Positions 26,657 to 34,707 of a DNA stretch of 64,000 nt are shown in pieces. The notes below the pieces were generated by a model. That model made no database searches, was not told where the DNA came from, and saw only the letters and a list, made by a program, of their open reading frames with translations. A program made the position numbers and the translations under genes. Each line of letters begins with the position of its first letter. The first letter of the stretch is position 1. This DNA comes from Streptomyces lacrimifluminis (GTDB lineage Bacteria; Actinomycetota; Actinomycetes; Streptomycetales; Streptomycetaceae): positions 1-64,000 of the forward strand of contig NZ_BMMU01000011.1 in assembly GCF_014646095.1 (NCBI RefSeq). The letters run 5' to 3'.

Positions 26657-27504
26657 GTCGCCTCCGGGTGGGCGCGGGCCACGCTCTGCAACTCGGCGAG
26701 CAGCGGAGCGAGATGCTCGGTGTGCTGTCCATCGCGCCCGGCTCCGTGCGCCGCCGGAATCTGCGGCATGGGCAGCCCGGCGGCTTCGGTGACCTGCCGC
26801 AACACCTCGACGACGTCGCCCTCGACGTCGTACACCGTGAACAACTCGCCGATGTACGGGGTGACTTGGTCCAGTGCCGAGCGCATCCGGCGGTGCGACT
26901 CGTCGGTGCCGTCGCCGAGCCGGACGGCCCATTCGGCCGCGTACTGCCGGTGGTAGGTCAACTCCTTGACGCCCTTCGCGGCGATCGCGGCGAGCACCGG
27001 ATCGTGGTGGGCGGCGAGCCGTTCGAAGTGCGCGAGCCGCCAGCTGGACAGCACCAGCAGCCGCACGATCGAGAACGCGAAGTCCCCGATGGGCAGTTCG
27101 GCCAGGCGTACGTTGCGGAAGTCACCGGCGTCCCGGAAGTAGGCGTACGCGTCCTCGTCGCGTCCGGTGCCGTCGACCTGGCCCGCGCGCGCGTACAGCA
27201 GTCGGGCCTGGCCGAGCAGGTCGAGGCCGATGTTGGCGAGCGCGACCTCCTCCTCCAGCTCGGGCGCCCGGGTGCACCACTGGGCCAGCCGCTGGGCCGA
27301 CACCAGCGCGTCGTCGGCGAGTTCGACGCAGGTCGCGGCCACCTCGCCGGCGTCGACGCCCTCGGGCACGGTGGTGTCGACGCCGTACAAGGGGTCCTCG
27401 AACCCCGTGCCGAAGGCCCAGCGGGCGTCGCTGCCGTCGTCGTGCCCTTCGGCGAGGGAGAGATAGACGTGGTCGTCGTCGTGGGCGGTGTCACTGCCGC
27501 TCAT
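26650..27504 (-). CDS. paaC: PaaC, structural subunit of phenylacetyl-CoA epoxidase
   Basis: This 284-residue helical ferritin-like protein partners with PaaA in the (AC)2 core. It lacks a working di-iron centre but shapes the substrate pocket. Characteristic stretches are ELEEEVALANIGLDLLGQAR, YAYFRDAGDFRNVRLAELP and KGVKELTYHRQYAAEW. The first 30 residues are acidic and variable. It begins 21 bases after the paaB stop and overlaps paaD. Confidence 0.95.
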   Translation of the reverse strand: MSGSDTAHDDDHVYLSLAEGHDDGSDARWAFGTGFEDPLYGVDTTVPEGVDAGEVAATCVELADDALVSAQRLAQWCTRAPELEEEVALANIGLDLLGQARLLYARAGQVDGTGRDEDAYAYFRDAGDFRNVRLAELPIGDFAFSIVRLLVLSSWRLAHFERLAAHHDPVLAAIAAKGVKELTYHRQYAAEWAVRLGDGTDESHRRMRSALDQVTPYIGELFTVYDVEGDVVEVLRQVTEAAGLPMPQIPAAHGAGRDGQHTEHLAPLLAELQSVARAHPEATW

Positions 27505-27525
27505 GTCTGCTGCTCCGCTCCTCGG

Positions 27526-27822
27526 CTATATGTGGGGGACGTCGTCGGGGATGTCGTAGAAGGTCGGGTGGCGGTAGACCTTGTCGGCACTCGGCGCGAA
27601 GAAGGGGTCCTTCTCGTCGCGCGAGGAGGCGGCGATGTGCTCGGAGCGCACCACCCAGATGCTCACGCCTTCGTTGCGCCGCGTGTACAGGTCACGCGCG
27701 TGGGTGAGCGCCATCCGATCGTCCGCCGCGTGCAAAGAGCCCACGTGGACGTGGTTCAGCCCACGCTTGCCGCGCACGAACACCTCGTACAGCGGCCACT
27801 CGTTGGACATCTCGTTGCTCAT
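27526..27822 (-). CDS. paaB: PaaB, bridging subunit of phenylacetyl-CoA epoxidase
   Basis: This small protein of 98 residues joins PaaAC dimers into the active assembly. Matching stretches are WPLYEVFVRGKRGLNHVHVG, DLYTRRNEGVSIWVVRS and FFAPSADKVYRHPTFY, all typical of PaaB. Its ATG overlaps the paaA stop by four bases, which indicates coupled translation. Confidence 0.96.
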   Translation of the reverse strand: MSNEMSNEWPLYEVFVRGKRGLNHVHVGSLHAADDRMALTHARDLYTRRNEGVSIWVVRSEHIAASSRDEKDPFFAPSADKVYRHPTFYDIPDDVPHI

Positions 27823-28817
27823 GCCACTGCCTCCTTCGCGGTCCGTGCGCGCCGCTTGGCGGCGTGCGCGGTGGCCGCCTCACGCACCCAGGCGCCCTCC
27901 TCGTGTGCGGTCCGGCGCCGTGCGACCCGTTCGGTGTTGCAGGGCCCGCCGCCCTTGATGACACGCATCAGCTCGTCCCAGTCCGGGGTGCCGAAGTCGT
28001 GGTGACCGCGCTCCTCGTTCCAGCGCAGTTCCGGGTCGGGCAGGGTCACGCCGAGCTTTTCCGCCTGCGGGACGGTCATGTCGACGAAGCGCTGGCGCAG
28101 TTCGTCGTTGGTGTGCCGCTTGATCTTCCAGGCCATGGACTGCGCGGAGTTGGGCGAGGCGTCGTCGGGCGGGCCGAACATCATCAGGGAGGGCCACCAC
28201 CAGCGGTCGACGGCGTCCTGGACCATGGCGCGCTGTTCCTCCGTACCGCGCGTCATCGTCATCAGCAGCTCGTACCCCTGCCGTTGGTGGAAGGACTCCT
28301 CCTTGCAGATGCGCACCATCGCGCGCGCGTACGGTCCGTACGAACTCCGGCACAGGGGCACCTGGTTGCAGATCGCGGCGCCGTCCACGAACCAGCCGAT
28401 CACACCGACGTCGGCGAAGCTCAGCGTCGGGTAGTTGAAGATCGACGAGTACTTCTGCCGACCCTCGATGAGCCGCTCGGTGAGGTCAGCGCGGTCGGCG
28501 CCCAGCGTCTCGGCTGCCGAGTACAGATACAGCCCGTGCCCTGCCTCGTCCTGGACCTTCGCGAAGAGGATGGCCTTGCGGCGCAGCGAGGGCGCGCGCG
28601 TGATCCACTCGCCCTCCGGCTGCATGCCGATGATCTCCGAGTGCGCGTGCTGGGCGATCTGCCGGACCAGCGTCTTGCGGTAGCCCTCGGGCATCCAGTC
28701 GCGCGGCTCGATCCGGTGGTCCCGCGCGATCGTCGCCTCGAAGTGCTCCTGAAGCAGCGCCTCGGGGGCATGCCCGGCACCGCCCGTGTCCGAGGCGGCG
28801 GAGTGTGTCGTCGTCAT
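27819..28817 (-). CDS. paaA: PaaA, catalytic di-iron subunit of phenylacetyl-CoA epoxidase
   Basis: This oxygenase of 332 residues converts phenylacetyl-CoA to its ring-1,2-epoxide, the committed step of aerobic phenylacetate breakdown. Iron-ligand helices are visible in QHAHSEIIGMQPEGEW, AKVQDEAGHGLYLY and CKEESFHQRQGYELL. I chose the ATG at 28817, with GGGGAGCGGG upstream. It leads the paaABCDE-csp run. Genes for the later steps (paaG, paaH, paaZ, paaK) are not in this window. Confidence 0.96.
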   Translation of the reverse strand: MTTTHSAASDTGGAGHAPEALLQEHFEATIARDHRIEPRDWMPEGYRKTLVRQIAQHAHSEIIGMQPEGEWITRAPSLRRKAILFAKVQDEAGHGLYLYSAAETLGADRADLTERLIEGRQKYSSIFNYPTLSFADVGVIGWFVDGAAICNQVPLCRSSYGPYARAMVRICKEESFHQRQGYELLMTMTRGTEEQRAMVQDAVDRWWWPSLMMFGPPDDASPNSAQSMAWKIKRHTNDELRQRFVDMTVPQAEKLGVTLPDPELRWNEERGHHDFGTPDWDELMRVIKGGGPCNTERVARRRTAHEEGAWVREAATAHAAKRRARTAKEAVA

Positions 28818-28833
28818 CGATACCCGCTCCCCA

Positions 28834-28851
28834 ACCGACCATTCGTTCGGT
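28834..28851. promoter_or_regulatory. dyad in the paaA promoter, candidate TetR/PaaR operator
   Basis: ACCGACCATTCGTTCGGT carries ACCGA/TCGGT half-sites with partial inner symmetry and lies 17 bases upstream of the paaA start. It resembles operators of TetR-family PaaR repressors. No such regulator is in the window. Confidence 0.5.
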
Positions 28852-29003
28852 ACCAGTGTGACGACTTTTCCCCGCCCGCACAAGCCGTTGCCCGGACCGT
28901 CTGCAGGTGCCGTGTCCGCCGCTGGCCGGAAGCCGGGAAGGCGACCGGTTCGGCGACCCCTGCGGGCGGCAGAACCGGGTCCGCATGGTGTTCACGGTGC
29001 CCA

Positions 29004-29030
29004 GGGCGTCACATCGAGGACGTGACGCCC
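29004..29030. terminator. hairpin between the paa operon promoter and the SDR remnant
   Basis: GGGCGTCAC pairs with GTGACGCCC over a 9-base loop and is followed on the plus strand by TTCCTTTCCT. It lies at the 3' end of the minus-strand dehydratase unit and probably ends that transcript before paaA. Confidence 0.55.
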
Positions 29031-29263
29031 TTCCTTTCCTCAGGGCTCGGCCCGGTGCGCGGTCCGTCCGGTCCGACGATGCCGGCCGCGTCGATGGACC
29101 AGGATGTCCATGGGTCGACCGCTGCGGCGACTGGGCGCAGCGCCGCCTCGTCCGGGGCGTCCGCGCGGATGTCGGCGCCGTCGGGGGCGAGGTCGAGCGT
29201 CGTCACCTTCACGCCTTCAGCCCGTCGGTCGTGAGCCGTTCGGTGGTGGGCGCGCGAGCCCAC
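29009..29263 (-). pseudogene. possible short-chain dehydrogenase remnant
   Basis: The minus strand reads KVTTLDLAPDGADIRADAPD, followed shortly by DAAGIVGPDGP. This looks like an SDR second strand (cofactor-binding Asp) and the NAG-type motif brought together by internal deletions. The N-terminal glycine motif and the catalytic Tyr-Lys are missing. It lies downstream of the sugar-acid dehydratase in the same direction, where an SDR would fit a sugar-oxidation pathway. The match is short and uncertain. Confidence 0.35.
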
Positions 29264-29320
29264 GGCGCCCCGGCGACCAGAGCCGACCCGACGGTCGTAC
29301 CGTCCCTCCGCGCGTTCGCG

Positions 29321-31033
29321 TCAGTGTGACTCACGGCTCACCTCGGAGCCGCTGGAGCCGATGAGGAAGTCCAGGTCGGCGCCCGTGTCCGCCTGCTGGA
29401 CGTGGTCGACGTACAGGCGTTCCCAGCCGCGCCGGGGGTTGGCGAAGCCGGTGACGGTGGCCTCGTTGGGGGTCCTGCGGGCGAGTTCGACGGCGGGTAC
29501 GTCGACGTCGAGGCGTCGGGCCGCAACGTCCAGGTCGATGACGTCGCCGGTACGGACGAGGGCGAGCGGGCCGCCGGCCGCTGCCTCGGGGGCCACGTGC
29601 AGGACGACGGTGCCGTAGGCGGTGCCGCTCATCCGGCCGTCGCAGACCCGGACCATGTCACGGACGCCCTGTTCCAGCAGCTTCTTCGGCAGCGGCATGT
29701 TGGACACCTCGGGCATGCCCGGGTAGCCCTTGGGGCCGCAGCCGCGCAGGACGAGCACGGAGTCGGCGTCCACGTCGAGGTCCGGGTCGTCGATGCGGGC
29801 GTGGAAGTCCTCGATCGAGTCGAAGACGACTGCGCGGCCCCGGTGGCGCAGGAGGTGCGGGGAGGCCGCCGCCGGTTTGACGAGCGCTCCGTCAGGGGCC
29901 AGGTTGCCGCGCAGGACGGCGATACCTCCCTCCGCGACCAGGGGTTCTTCGCGGGTACGGATGACCTCCGCATCCCAGATGGGCGCGTCGTCCAGATGGT
30001 TCACCAGGGGCTCTCCGGTGACGGTGAGCGCGTCGGGATCGAGCAGGTCGCGCACCTCGCGCAGGACGGCGGACAGGCCTCCGGCGCGGTGGAAGTCCTC
30101 CATGAGGAAGCGGCCTGCCGGCTGGAGGTCCACCAGGACCGGGACGCGGGAGCCGATCCGGTCGAAGTCGTCGAGCGTCAGGGGGATGTCCAGGCGTCCG
30201 GCGATCGCCAGCAGGTGCACGACGGCATTGGTCGAGCCGCCGATGGCGGCCAGGGCGACGATCGCGTTGTGGAAGGACGCCTTGGTCAGGAAGGTGCCCG
30301 GCCTGCGGTCGGCGGCGACCATGTCCACCGCCAGCCTGCCGGTGCCGTGGGCGGCTTCCAGCAGGCGGCTGTCGGGCGCCGGGATGCCGGCCACCCCTGG
30401 CACGATCGTGCCCAGGGCTTCGGCCACCAGGGCCATCGTCGAGGCGGTGCCCATGGTGTTGCAGTGCCCGCGGCTGCGGATCATCGCCGACTCGGAGCGG
30501 GTGAACTGCTCCTCGGAGAGCGTGCCCGCCCGCACCTCCTCCGACAGCCGCCACACGTCGGTGCCACAGCCCAGCGGCGTCCCCCGGAAGGTTCCGGTCA
30601 GCATCGGCCCGCCGGGGACGACAACCGCGGGCAGGTCCACCGAGGCGGCGGCCATGAGCAGCGAGGGGATCGTCTTGTCGCAGCCGCCCAGCAGCACGAC
30701 ACCGTCGATCGGGTTGGCCCGCAGCATCTCCTCCGTGGCCATCGCCGCCATGTTCCGCCAGAGCATGGCGGTGGGCCGCACCTGGGTCTCGCCCAGCGAC
30801 ACCACCGGCAGGTCCAGGGGGATGCCCCCGGCCTCGTACACACCGTTGCGGACCGAGGCCGCCACCTCGTTCAGATGCGCGTTGCAGGGGGTCAGGTCCG
30901 AGGCGGTGTTCGCGATGGCGATCTGCGGCCGGCCGGTGAAGGCGTCGTCCGGTGCGCCCCGGCGCATCCAGGCCCGGTGGATGTAGGCGTTGCGCCCCTG
31001 CCCCTCGTACCACTGTGCACTGCGAAGCGTCAC
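29321..31033 (-). CDS. IlvD/Edd-family sugar-acid dehydratase
   Basis: This Fe-S dehydratase of about 570 residues is related to dihydroxy-acid, gluconate and L-arabonate/D-xylonate dehydratases. Cluster and metal ligands are visible in TPCNAHLNEV, LLGGCDKTIPS and LRGCGPKGYPGMPE, with GRMSGTAYG near the C-terminus. Context (FAH hydrolase, zinc dehydrogenase and IclR regulator divergent, pectin-sugar genes nearby) favours a sugar acid such as L-arabonate, L-rhamnonate or L-fuconate over branched-chain amino-acid synthesis. GGAAAGG is correctly spaced from the GTG at 31033; the GTG at 31039 is too close to it. Confidence 0.88.
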   Translation of the reverse strand: MTLRSAQWYEGQGRNAYIHRAWMRRGAPDDAFTGRPQIAIANTASDLTPCNAHLNEVAASVRNGVYEAGGIPLDLPVVSLGETQVRPTAMLWRNMAAMATEEMLRANPIDGVVLLGGCDKTIPSLLMAAASVDLPAVVVPGGPMLTGTFRGTPLGCGTDVWRLSEEVRAGTLSEEQFTRSESAMIRSRGHCNTMGTASTMALVAEALGTIVPGVAGIPAPDSRLLEAAHGTGRLAVDMVAADRRPGTFLTKASFHNAIVALAAIGGSTNAVVHLLAIAGRLDIPLTLDDFDRIGSRVPVLVDLQPAGRFLMEDFHRAGGLSAVLREVRDLLDPDALTVTGEPLVNHLDDAPIWDAEVIRTREEPLVAEGGIAVLRGNLAPDGALVKPAAASPHLLRHRGRAVVFDSIEDFHARIDDPDLDVDADSVLVLRGCGPKGYPGMPEVSNMPLPKKLLEQGVRDMVRVCDGRMSGTAYGTVVLHVAPEAAAGGPLALVRTGDVIDLDVAARRLDVDVPAVELARRTPNEATVTGFANPRRGWERLYVDHVQQADTGADLDFLIGSSGSEVSRESH

Positions 31034-31044
31034 CGTCACCCTTT

Positions 31045-31055
31045 CCGATAATCGG
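31045..31055. promoter_or_regulatory. IclR operator candidate in the divergent promoter
   Basis: CCGATAATCGG is a near-perfect 11-base dyad in the 48-base gap between the dehydratase and the iclR-type gene. Its position next to both starts suggests control of both by the IclR protein. Confidence 0.5.
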
Positions 31056-31081
31056 TATAGTGGTCTACCCTTCGGAACCTC

Positions 31082-31912
31082 ATGGAGCATAGACAGATCG
31101 CCAAGGGCCCGTCAGCCCCTGTGAGCGAGGAAGCCGCCGGAGGCGAGGGTGACGCCGTGCGTCTCGTGGGATCCGACCGGGTGCTCGCCGTCCTCAAGGA
31201 GCTGGCCCGGTATCCCGACGGCGTGGGCCTTGAGGAGCTGACCCGGGTGATCGGCAGCCCCAAGCCGACCGTGCACCGGGCGTTGGGTGCCCTACGCCGG
31301 GCCGGGCTGGCCGACCAGGACGCCCGCAGTCGGTACGTTCTCGGTGACGAGTTCCTGCGCATGGCCTTCGCGCACCACCAGGACCGCCCCGAGCACGTCC
31401 GGGTACGTCCCGTACTGGAGGCTCTGGCCGACCGGTTCGGCGAGACCGCGCACTACGCGGTCCTCGACGGCCGGGAGGTCGTCTACCGCGCCAAGGTCGA
31501 CCCGCCCACGGGCGCCGTCCGGCTGACGTCGACGGTGGGCGGCCGAAACCCCGCCCACGCCACCGGCGTCGGAAAGACGCTGCTCGCCCACCAGCTGGAC
31601 ACCGTGGCGGCGGTCGAGGCGTGGATCGGCGACTCGCCCCTGGAACGGCGCTCACACCGGACCCTGTGCACGGCCGCCACCCTGTACCGCGACCTGCGGG
31701 CCACCCTCGACCGGGGTTACGCAGTGGACGACCAGGAGAACGAGTCCGGCGTCAACTGCCTCGCCCTGCCCGTGTACGCGACCTCGCCGACCACTCCCTC
31801 GGGCGCCGTGAGCGTCAGCGCGCTCACGTACCGGACGCCGCTGCGCACCCTGGTCGACGCGGTCGGCGAGATGCGCGAGTTGCTCGGCCCGCTGGGCCGG
31901 ACCCGTCCATGA
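31082..31912 (+). CDS. IclR-family transcriptional regulator
   Basis: This regulator has about 276 residues. A winged helix-turn-helix occupies residues 30-90 (RVLAVLKELARYPDGVGLEE, then KPTVHRALGALRRAGLADQD). The ligand-binding domain contains the IclR signature region GVNCLALPVYATS. It is divergent from the dehydratase and 73 bases before the FAH gene, so it probably senses a sugar acid or pathway intermediate. The first 25 residues are not conserved, and a GTG around residue 26 could be an alternative start. Confidence 0.93.
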   Translation: MEHRQIAKGPSAPVSEEAAGGEGDAVRLVGSDRVLAVLKELARYPDGVGLEELTRVIGSPKPTVHRALGALRRAGLADQDARSRYVLGDEFLRMAFAHHQDRPEHVRVRPVLEALADRFGETAHYAVLDGREVVYRAKVDPPTGAVRLTSTVGGRNPAHATGVGKTLLAHQLDTVAAVEAWIGDSPLERRSHRTLCTAATLYRDLRATLDRGYAVDDQENESGVNCLALPVYATSPTTPSGAVSVSALTYRTPLRTLVDAVGEMRELLGPLGRTRP

Positions 31913-31985
31913 CCCGCCGATGAGCCCTCGCGAGTACCTCGGCCCGCACCAGCACCACTCTGCCGTTCGAACTGGAGACTGACCC

Positions 31986-32846
31986 GTGTTCCTCATGCGC
32001 ATCGGTGCCGCAGGCGCCGAAAAGCCTGTCGCCCGCGTCGACGACGAGACGTACGTCGACCTCTCCGACGCCGTCACGGACTTCGACGAGGCGTTCTTCG
32101 GGTCGGGCGGCCTCGACCGGATCCGCCCCGTGGTGGCCGAGCGGACGGCCGCCGGTCAGGTGTCCCGCTTCGCCGGAGAGCGGATCGGCGCACCGATCGC
32201 CCGCCCGCACCAGATCCTGTGCATCGGGCTCAACTACCGTGACCACGCGGCCGAGAGCGGGATGGCCGTGCCGGACGAGCCGATTCTGTTCACCAAGTCG
32301 CCCAACACCCTCGTCGGCCCGAACGACGACGTACGTATCCCGCGCGGGTCCACCAGGACCGACTGGGAGGTGGAGCTCGGCATCGTGATCGGCCGCCGTA
32401 CCAGCTACCTCGACTCGGTCGAGGAGGCGCGCGACGCCATCGCCGGGTACGTGGTCGTCAACGACGTGAGCGAGCGCGCCTTCCAGTTGGAGCGTGGCGG
32501 GCAGTGGACGAAGGGCAAGTCCGCCGAGACGTTCAACCCGGCGGGCCCCTGGCTGGCCACCACCGACGAGATCGACGACGTCCTCGCGCTCGACATGTGG
32601 CTCGACGTCAACAGTGTCCGCCGCCAGAACGGCAACACCAGGACCATGGTCTTCGACCCGTACTTCATCGTGCACCACCTGAGCCAGTTCCTCGTCCTGG
32701 AACCCGGCGACCTGATCAACACCGGCACTCCGCCCGGCGTGGGCATGGGCTTCACGCCGCCCGTGTGGCTGCGGCCCGGTGACGTGATGGAGCTGGGCAT
32801 CACCCGCCTCGGCAGCCAGCGCCAGCACGTGCTCGGCCCACGGTGA
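31986..32846 (+). CDS. fumarylacetoacetate hydrolase family protein
   Basis: This 286-residue enzyme cleaves or rearranges 2,4-diketo acids. Metal and substrate residues are in CIGLNYRDHAAES (about residue 80), DWEVELGIVIGRR (about 125) and VVVNDVSERAFQ (about 160), and the GTPPGVGMGF loop is near the C-terminus. Close relatives act on 2,4-diketo-3-deoxy sugar acids, giving pyruvate and a hydroxy acid. That would complete a route with the dehydratase and dehydrogenase here. GGAG precedes the GTG; an ATG three codons in is also possible. The next gene overlaps it by four bases (GTGA). Confidence 0.92.
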   Translation: MFLMRIGAAGAEKPVARVDDETYVDLSDAVTDFDEAFFGSGGLDRIRPVVAERTAAGQVSRFAGERIGAPIARPHQILCIGLNYRDHAAESGMAVPDEPILFTKSPNTLVGPNDDVRIPRGSTRTDWEVELGIVIGRRTSYLDSVEEARDAIAGYVVVNDVSERAFQLERGGQWTKGKSAETFNPAGPWLATTDEIDDVLALDMWLDVNSVRRQNGNTRTMVFDPYFIVHHLSQFLVLEPGDLINTGTPPGVGMGFTPPVWLRPGDVMELGITRLGSQRQHVLGPR

Positions 32847-33877
32847 CCGCCCGCCGTCTCATGCGCGCGTTCGTCCTGACGGCTCCCGGGAAGTACGAGG
32901 TCCAGGAGGTCCCCGTCCCGGTGGCAGCCCCCGGCGAGGCCGTCGTCGACGTCGAGCGGGTCGGCGTGTGCGGCACCGACATGGAGTTCCACACCGGCGC
33001 GATGGCCTATCTCCACCAGGGCCACTCCGCGTATCCGATGCGTCTGGGCCACGAGTGGTCGGGGCGCGTGGCGGCGGTCGGTGACGGTGTCGACGCCGGG
33101 TGGATCGGCCGCCGGGTCATGGGCGACACGATGCTCGGCTGCGGCTCCTGCCGGCGTTGCCTGCGTGGCCAGCAGCACGTGTGCGAGAAGCGGCAGGAGG
33201 TCGGGATCCGCGGGGAGAGGGCCGGCGCCCTGGCCGAGCAGCTCGCGGTACCGGTCTCCTCGTTGCACGTCCTGCCCGACTCCGTCGACGCGGTGCTGGG
33301 CGCGCTCGTCGAGCCCGGGGGCAACGCCCTGCGCGCCGCCCGAGCGGCCGAACTGCACCCCGGGGACCGGGTGTTGGTTCTGGGTCCGGGGACGATCGGC
33401 CTCCTGGTCGCGATGTTCGCGCGTGCCGCCGGTGCGGAGGTCCACCTGATGGGCGCCACCGAAGGCTCGCTCGCCTTCGCCCGTGAGCTGGGCTTCGAGC
33501 ACGCCTGGCGGGAGGACTCCGTCCCGGTTCTGCCGTACGACGCTGTCGTCGACGCCTCGAACGCGGTGCATCTCCCTGATCTGGCCCTGGACTTGGTCGA
33601 ACCGGCGGGCCATGTCGTCTACATCGGTCTGGCCGGCGCACCGAGCCGGATCGACACCCGCACCCTGGTCCTCAAGGACGTCACCGCGGTCGGAGTCCTG
33701 TCCGCCTCCCCCGGTCTCAACGCCACCATCCGGGCGTACGCCGAGGGTTCGGTGGATCCGCGACCGCTCGTCGCCGCGACGGTGGGCCTGGACCAGGTCG
33801 GAGCCGTCCTCGCGGGTGACCGCCCGGCGGGCGCGGGTCCTGGGCCGAAGTTCCATGTGGACCCACGCCTGCGCTGA
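32843..33877 (+). CDS. zinc-dependent alcohol/sugar dehydrogenase (MDR family)
   Basis: This medium-chain dehydrogenase has 344 residues. Catalytic zinc ligands lie in VGVCGTDMEFH and RLGHEWSG, structural zinc cysteines in CGSCRRCLRGQQHVC, and the Rossmann motif in VLGPGTIGLLVA. It is translated from a GTG overlapping the FAH stop. It probably oxidises a sugar, a deoxy sugar acid or a keto-acid intermediate in the same pathway. Its start has an in-frame ATG six codons later (MRAFVLTAPG) as an alternative. Confidence 0.92.
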   Translation: MTARRLMRAFVLTAPGKYEVQEVPVPVAAPGEAVVDVERVGVCGTDMEFHTGAMAYLHQGHSAYPMRLGHEWSGRVAAVGDGVDAGWIGRRVMGDTMLGCGSCRRCLRGQQHVCEKRQEVGIRGERAGALAEQLAVPVSSLHVLPDSVDAVLGALVEPGGNALRAARAAELHPGDRVLVLGPGTIGLLVAMFARAAGAEVHLMGATEGSLAFARELGFEHAWREDSVPVLPYDAVVDASNAVHLPDLALDLVEPAGHVVYIGLAGAPSRIDTRTLVLKDVTAVGVLSASPGLNATIRAYAEGSVDPRPLVAATVGLDQVGAVLAGDRPAGAGPGPKFHVDPRLR

Positions 33878-34129
33878 GACGGGAGAGCACCGGCGCTGTG
33901 CCCATCGGGCCAACCGCGGCGACAGAACGCAGCTCACCGAGGGCGACTTGGACCCAGATCGTGGCGACGTTCGGCGAAGCGTCGCCGAAGGCGGTGCTTG
34001 AGAGCATCAACGAGCCAACGTTCAGGGGCACTTCAGACAACGAGAACGGCAGCAGGAACGCGGCCGGCCGGGGCATGAGCCGACAAGGAGTGGTCTCCCG
34101 CCCATGGACGCGTGGGGGCCGGGTCCCCG

Positions 34130-34390
34130 GAGGCATCCCGTTCACCCGCAGCCATTGCTCGGCGTCGGCCGCGATCCACCTCACGGCACTGCCCGGCTTG
34201 GCGGCCAGGGTGAACGACCTGCGGAAGGCCACCCATTGGTTCGCCGTGATGAAGGGCGCCCAGGCCCCCTTGGCGGTCCAGGGATCCGCGGCGTCATAAC
34301 GGCCGGCGCGAACGCCGGCAGCACCAGGCAGCTCAGCACGGGGGCGAGCGTCACAGCTGTGGCGGTGCGGAGGACAGACCCTGCGGTCAT
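34130..34390 (-). pseudogene. alpha-L-rhamnosidase-like glycosidase, 5' fragment
   Basis: A signal peptide starts at 34390 (MTAGSVLRTATAVTLAPVLS). After a frameshift near 34300 the reading continues with WTAKGAWAPFITANQWVAFR and RWIAADAEQWLRVNG, which resemble the N-terminal beta domain of GH78-type enzymes. Everything after the VNG motif is gone. The promoter palindromes at 34613 and 34630 survive upstream. The interval 33878-34129 holds no gene I can support. Confidence 0.55.
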
Positions 34391-34612
34391 CTGTCGTGTC
34401 GGGGTTCCGTCCCGAGGCCGACAGGCGGGGATCCCCGGGCGTCCAGAGGTGTGTGCCGTGCGCGGCGGTCCGCAACGGTCGCGCCGTCCAGCTCCACCAC
34501 CTCGTCACCGTCTGCCGCCGCCTGGAGTCGTCCGTGCGCACCCGCCGGGGAAGGCGGGGCGCCGGGGCCTGCTCCAGGGTCACGCCCGTACCCTTCCGCA
34601 CTCTTCCCGAGT

Positions 34613-34628
34613 TGTGGAACGTTCCACA
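34613..34628. promoter_or_regulatory. perfect 16-bp LacI-type palindrome
   Basis: TGTGGAACGTTCCACA is exactly symmetric around AACGTT, the usual LacI-family operator centre. It lies upstream of the broken glycosidase on the minus strand and just past the 3' end of the lacI-type gene. Confidence 0.7.
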
Positions 34629-34629
34629 C

Positions 34630-34643
34630 TTAAAACGACTCAA
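34630..34643. promoter_or_regulatory. second LacI-type half-symmetric site
   Basis: TTAAAACGACTCAA resembles the sites TGAAACGATTCA (36024) and TTGAATCGATTCAA (47341). It follows the 16-bp palindrome by one base, so the dead glycosidase promoter had two regulatory elements. Confidence 0.45.
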
Positions 34644-34707
34644 CCATGATTCGTGGAGGTCTGGGCGTCAAGAGGAGACGGAAGAGAAATCCGCGTGTTC
34701 GCTCCGC

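Noticed and set aside
28884..29003. A possible riboswitch in the GC-rich hairpins upstream of paaA
   Set aside because: The conserved cobalamin, SAM or TPP core sequences are not present, and the stems look like ordinary GC-rich sequence.
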